Source: Gammaproteobacteria bacterium (GTDB lineage Bacteria > Pseudomonadota > Gammaproteobacteria > GCA-001735895). From it: a stretch of DNA of 35,182 nucleotides. The notes beneath the pieces were generated by a model. It was not told the origin of the DNA and did not search any database. It saw only the letters and a list, made by a program, of their open reading frames with translations. The DNA is taken from positions 1-35,182 of the forward strand of contig JAUVCH010000038.1 of assembly GCA_030595795.1 (NCBI GenBank), given 5' to 3'. Below, in pieces: positions 33,607 to 35,182 of this stretch (the stretch's first letter is position 1; every line of letters starts with the position of its first letter). A program made the position numbers and the translations under genes.

Positions 33607-35182
33607 GTGACTATTCAAGAAAGTACTGTGCCGCTAGCGGGTTACTCAGATCGCCTGTCTTTGCGACCCGGTGAGAAGATCAGTTTTAAGCTGTCTTCGA
33701 CGCAGACTGAAGAAATCTCGGCGCGTTTGATTCGTTCAATTTCCGCAGACCCGAATCCAGGTGGTGTTGGGATCGTCGAGGAAGATCTTGACAATGTATT
33801 TCCCCGTCAACACTTCCGTTCACGTTATCAGCCGTTTTATCCGGGGTCTTACGCGATTACCGATGAGTCTGTGACACTATCGCTCGATGAAGGCTTCGCT
33901 ATATCCGCGACTATCTTCCCGACTCTGGAGAAACCGGTTAATCAGTCCGTAGTTAGTCTCGGAGAGCTAGCATTGTATATCGACGCGGAATCGAAAGCAG
34001 CGGTGCGTGTGGGAGATATTAGTGTATCAACATCGGTGGCGATGGAATTCAGGCACTGGTATCGATTGGAAGCCTCTTACGATGCCAGGTCGAAGCGACT
34101 CACTATCATTCAAACCAGCGAGAAAAACCCATTAGAGCGGATCGAGAATGTTATCGACGATGTAGATCTGTCTAAACAATATATAAAAGGGAAAGTTCTG
34201 ATAGCTGCCAGTTGGCAAGATGATCAGGCTAGCGAATACTTTAATGGCAAAATCGAAAATCCTGCGCTGTATCGCAGTACCGAAATAGACTCCCAGACTG
34301 AAGTTGCTCGCTGGGACTTTGCTAAAAATACCAGTTCAACCAGAGTATCTGATCTTTCTCCGAATCAGCTCGACGCCCAACTGGTGAATTTTCCGGCACG
34401 TGCGATGACTGGTTCACAATGGGATGCCAGCGAAATGTGCTGGCGACATGCGCCCGAGCATTATGCCGCGATCCATTTTCACGATGACGATATCTATGAT
34501 TTCAACTGGCAGACGGATTTCAGTTTTACGGTTCCAGATGATCTACCTTCGGGTATTTATGTCATGCGTATAAAATGCGGTGAGAGCGAAGATGCCATGC
34601 CGTTTTATGTTTGCGCAGCAAAAGGGAAACCAAAGGCAAAAATATGCGTGCTCATCCCGACCTTTACCTATGTCATTTATGGCAACCATGCGCGACCCGA
34701 TTATGACGTCAGCTGGCAGACGCGTATTCAGGACTGGAATGCCTATCCAAATAATCCAGCAGAATATAGCCGCTATGGACTGTCCACCTATAACTATCAT
34801 AGCGACGGTTCGGGAATCTGCCATGCCTCCCATTTGCGGCCTTTGTTTAATTTGCGTCCAGGATATCTCACTTTCTGTAACGTCGAAGACTCAGGATTAC
34901 GTCATTTCCAGGCCGACAGTCATTTGATTAGCTGGCTGCACGAAAAAAATCTCGACTACGACATCATCACCGATCAGGAATTGCAGGACGAGGGGCTATC
35001 GGCAGTCGAAGATTATGAGGTTTTGATGACGACAACCCATCCCGAATATCACACGGTGGAGACGCTCGATGCGCTACAGGCATATCGTGACACCGGTGGA
35101 CATCTTTTTTACCTGGGGGGTAACGGATTTTACTGGCGCATTGCTTTGCATAAAGAGGCGAATGGCCTGATGGAAATTCGTC
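33607..35182 (+). CDS. N,N-dimethylformamidase large subunit-like protein (5' part)
   Basis: The reading frame from GTG at 33607 is open to the window edge (525 codons). An in-frame TAA at 33601 limits the start. The product matches the large (beta) subunit of N,N-dimethylformamidase from memory: a LamG-like N-terminal region (about 90-225), then SRYGLSTYNYHSDGSG (about 388-403), DYDIITDQELQDEGL (about 450-464), GGHLFYLGGNGFYWRIA and MEIR at the edge. The known enzyme uses an iron site of two tyrosines and one glutamate; Tyr390/395/397 and Glu523 lie in the right zones. Hydrolysis of dimethylformamide gives formate and dimethylamine, which would feed this pathway. No small subunit gene precedes it. 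Substrate not certain; about 240 residues are missing. Confidence 0.78.
   Translation, partial: MTIQESTVPLAGYSDRLSLRPGEKISFKLSSTQTEEISARLIRSISADPNPGGVGIVEEDLDNVFPRQHFRSRYQPFYPGSYAITDESVTLSLDEGFAISATIFPTLEKPVNQSVVSLGELALYIDAESKAAVRVGDISVSTSVAMEFRHWYRLEASYDARSKRLTIIQTSEKNPLERIENVIDDVDLSKQYIKGKVLIAASWQDDQASEYFNGKIENPALYRSTEIDSQTEVARWDFAKNTSSTRVSDLSPNQLDAQLVNFPARAMTGSQWDASEMCWRHAPEHYAAIHFHDDDIYDFNWQTDFSFTVPDDLPSGIYVMRIKCGESEDAMPFYVCAAKGKPKAKICVLIPTFTYVIYGNHARPDYDVSWQTRIQDWNAYPNNPAEYSRYGLSTYNYHSDGSGICHASHLRPLFNLRPGYLTFCNVEDSGLRHFQADSHLISWLHEKNLDYDIITDQELQDEGLSAVEDYEVLMTTTHPEYHTVETLDALQAYRDTGGHLFYLGGNGFYWRIALHKEANGLMEIR

Noticed and set aside
34543..34927. Short ORFs on both strands near the right edge
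   Set aside because: Shadows of the dimethylformamidase-like frame that runs open through the whole region.

Overview
The window looks like a chromosomal segment of a marine, gammaproteobacterium-like organism that lives partly on methylated amines. The taxonomic call is tentative. TorT, the GcvA-type LysR regulator, BipA and a REP-like palindrome point to Gammaproteobacteria. FolD reads more like alphaproteobacterial FolD, so part of the locus may have been transferred. Genes are dense, start sites usually have clear purine-rich ribosome binding sites, and no rRNA, tRNA or CRISPR array was seen.

Layout. Positions 1-183 hold the 3' end of an IS1182-type transposase. Next come an orphan TMAO-binding protein (torT), a GcvA-like LysR regulator divergent from a fatty acid hydroxylase/sterol desaturase, and a universal stress protein. 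A minus-strand pair follows: a GntR/FCD regulator and TMAO demethylase (tdm). After a 514-base regulatory region comes module 1 on the plus strand: a 489-aa glutamine synthetase (GS) family ligase, three separate glutamate-synthase-like subunits (MgsA/B/C or GlxB/C/D type), a 129-aa unknown, a divergent Amt channel and an 81-aa single-span membrane protein. Two small unknowns flank folD. Trimethylamine monooxygenase (tmm, minus strand) is divergent from an XRE-cupin regulator, which leads module 2: an MgsA-like amidotransferase, a fused MgsB-MgsC, a GltD-type FAD reductase fused to a degenerate MgsC-like domain, and a 435-aa GmaS/GlnT-type ligase. fhs follows. The right end holds unknown genes, a possible frameshifted small gene, a gamma-glutamylcyclotransferase-like gene, an amidase, typA/bipA and the 5' part of an N,N-dimethylformamidase large subunit.

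How the genes could work together. Tmm oxidises trimethylamine (TMA) to TMAO, and Tdm cleaves TMAO to dimethylamine (DMA) and formaldehyde. The GmaS-type ligase couples methylamine (MMA) to glutamate to give gamma-glutamylmethylamide (GMA), and an MgsABC-type enzyme converts that to N-methylglutamate (NMG). FolD and Fhs carry C1 units on tetrahydrofolate between methylene, formyl and formate. Dimethylamine monooxygenase (dmmDABC) and N-methylglutamate dehydrogenase (mgdABCD) are not in the window. The dimethylformamidase-like gene would be another source of dimethylamine.

The most unusual features are: two parallel but differently built ligase/glutamate-synthase modules; the reductase fused to a decayed synthase domain; the 129-aa and 81-aa small proteins tied to module 1; an Amt with an altered recruitment site; a FolD whose catalytic lysine position reads Asn; and a short coding-like leader ORF just upstream of module 1.
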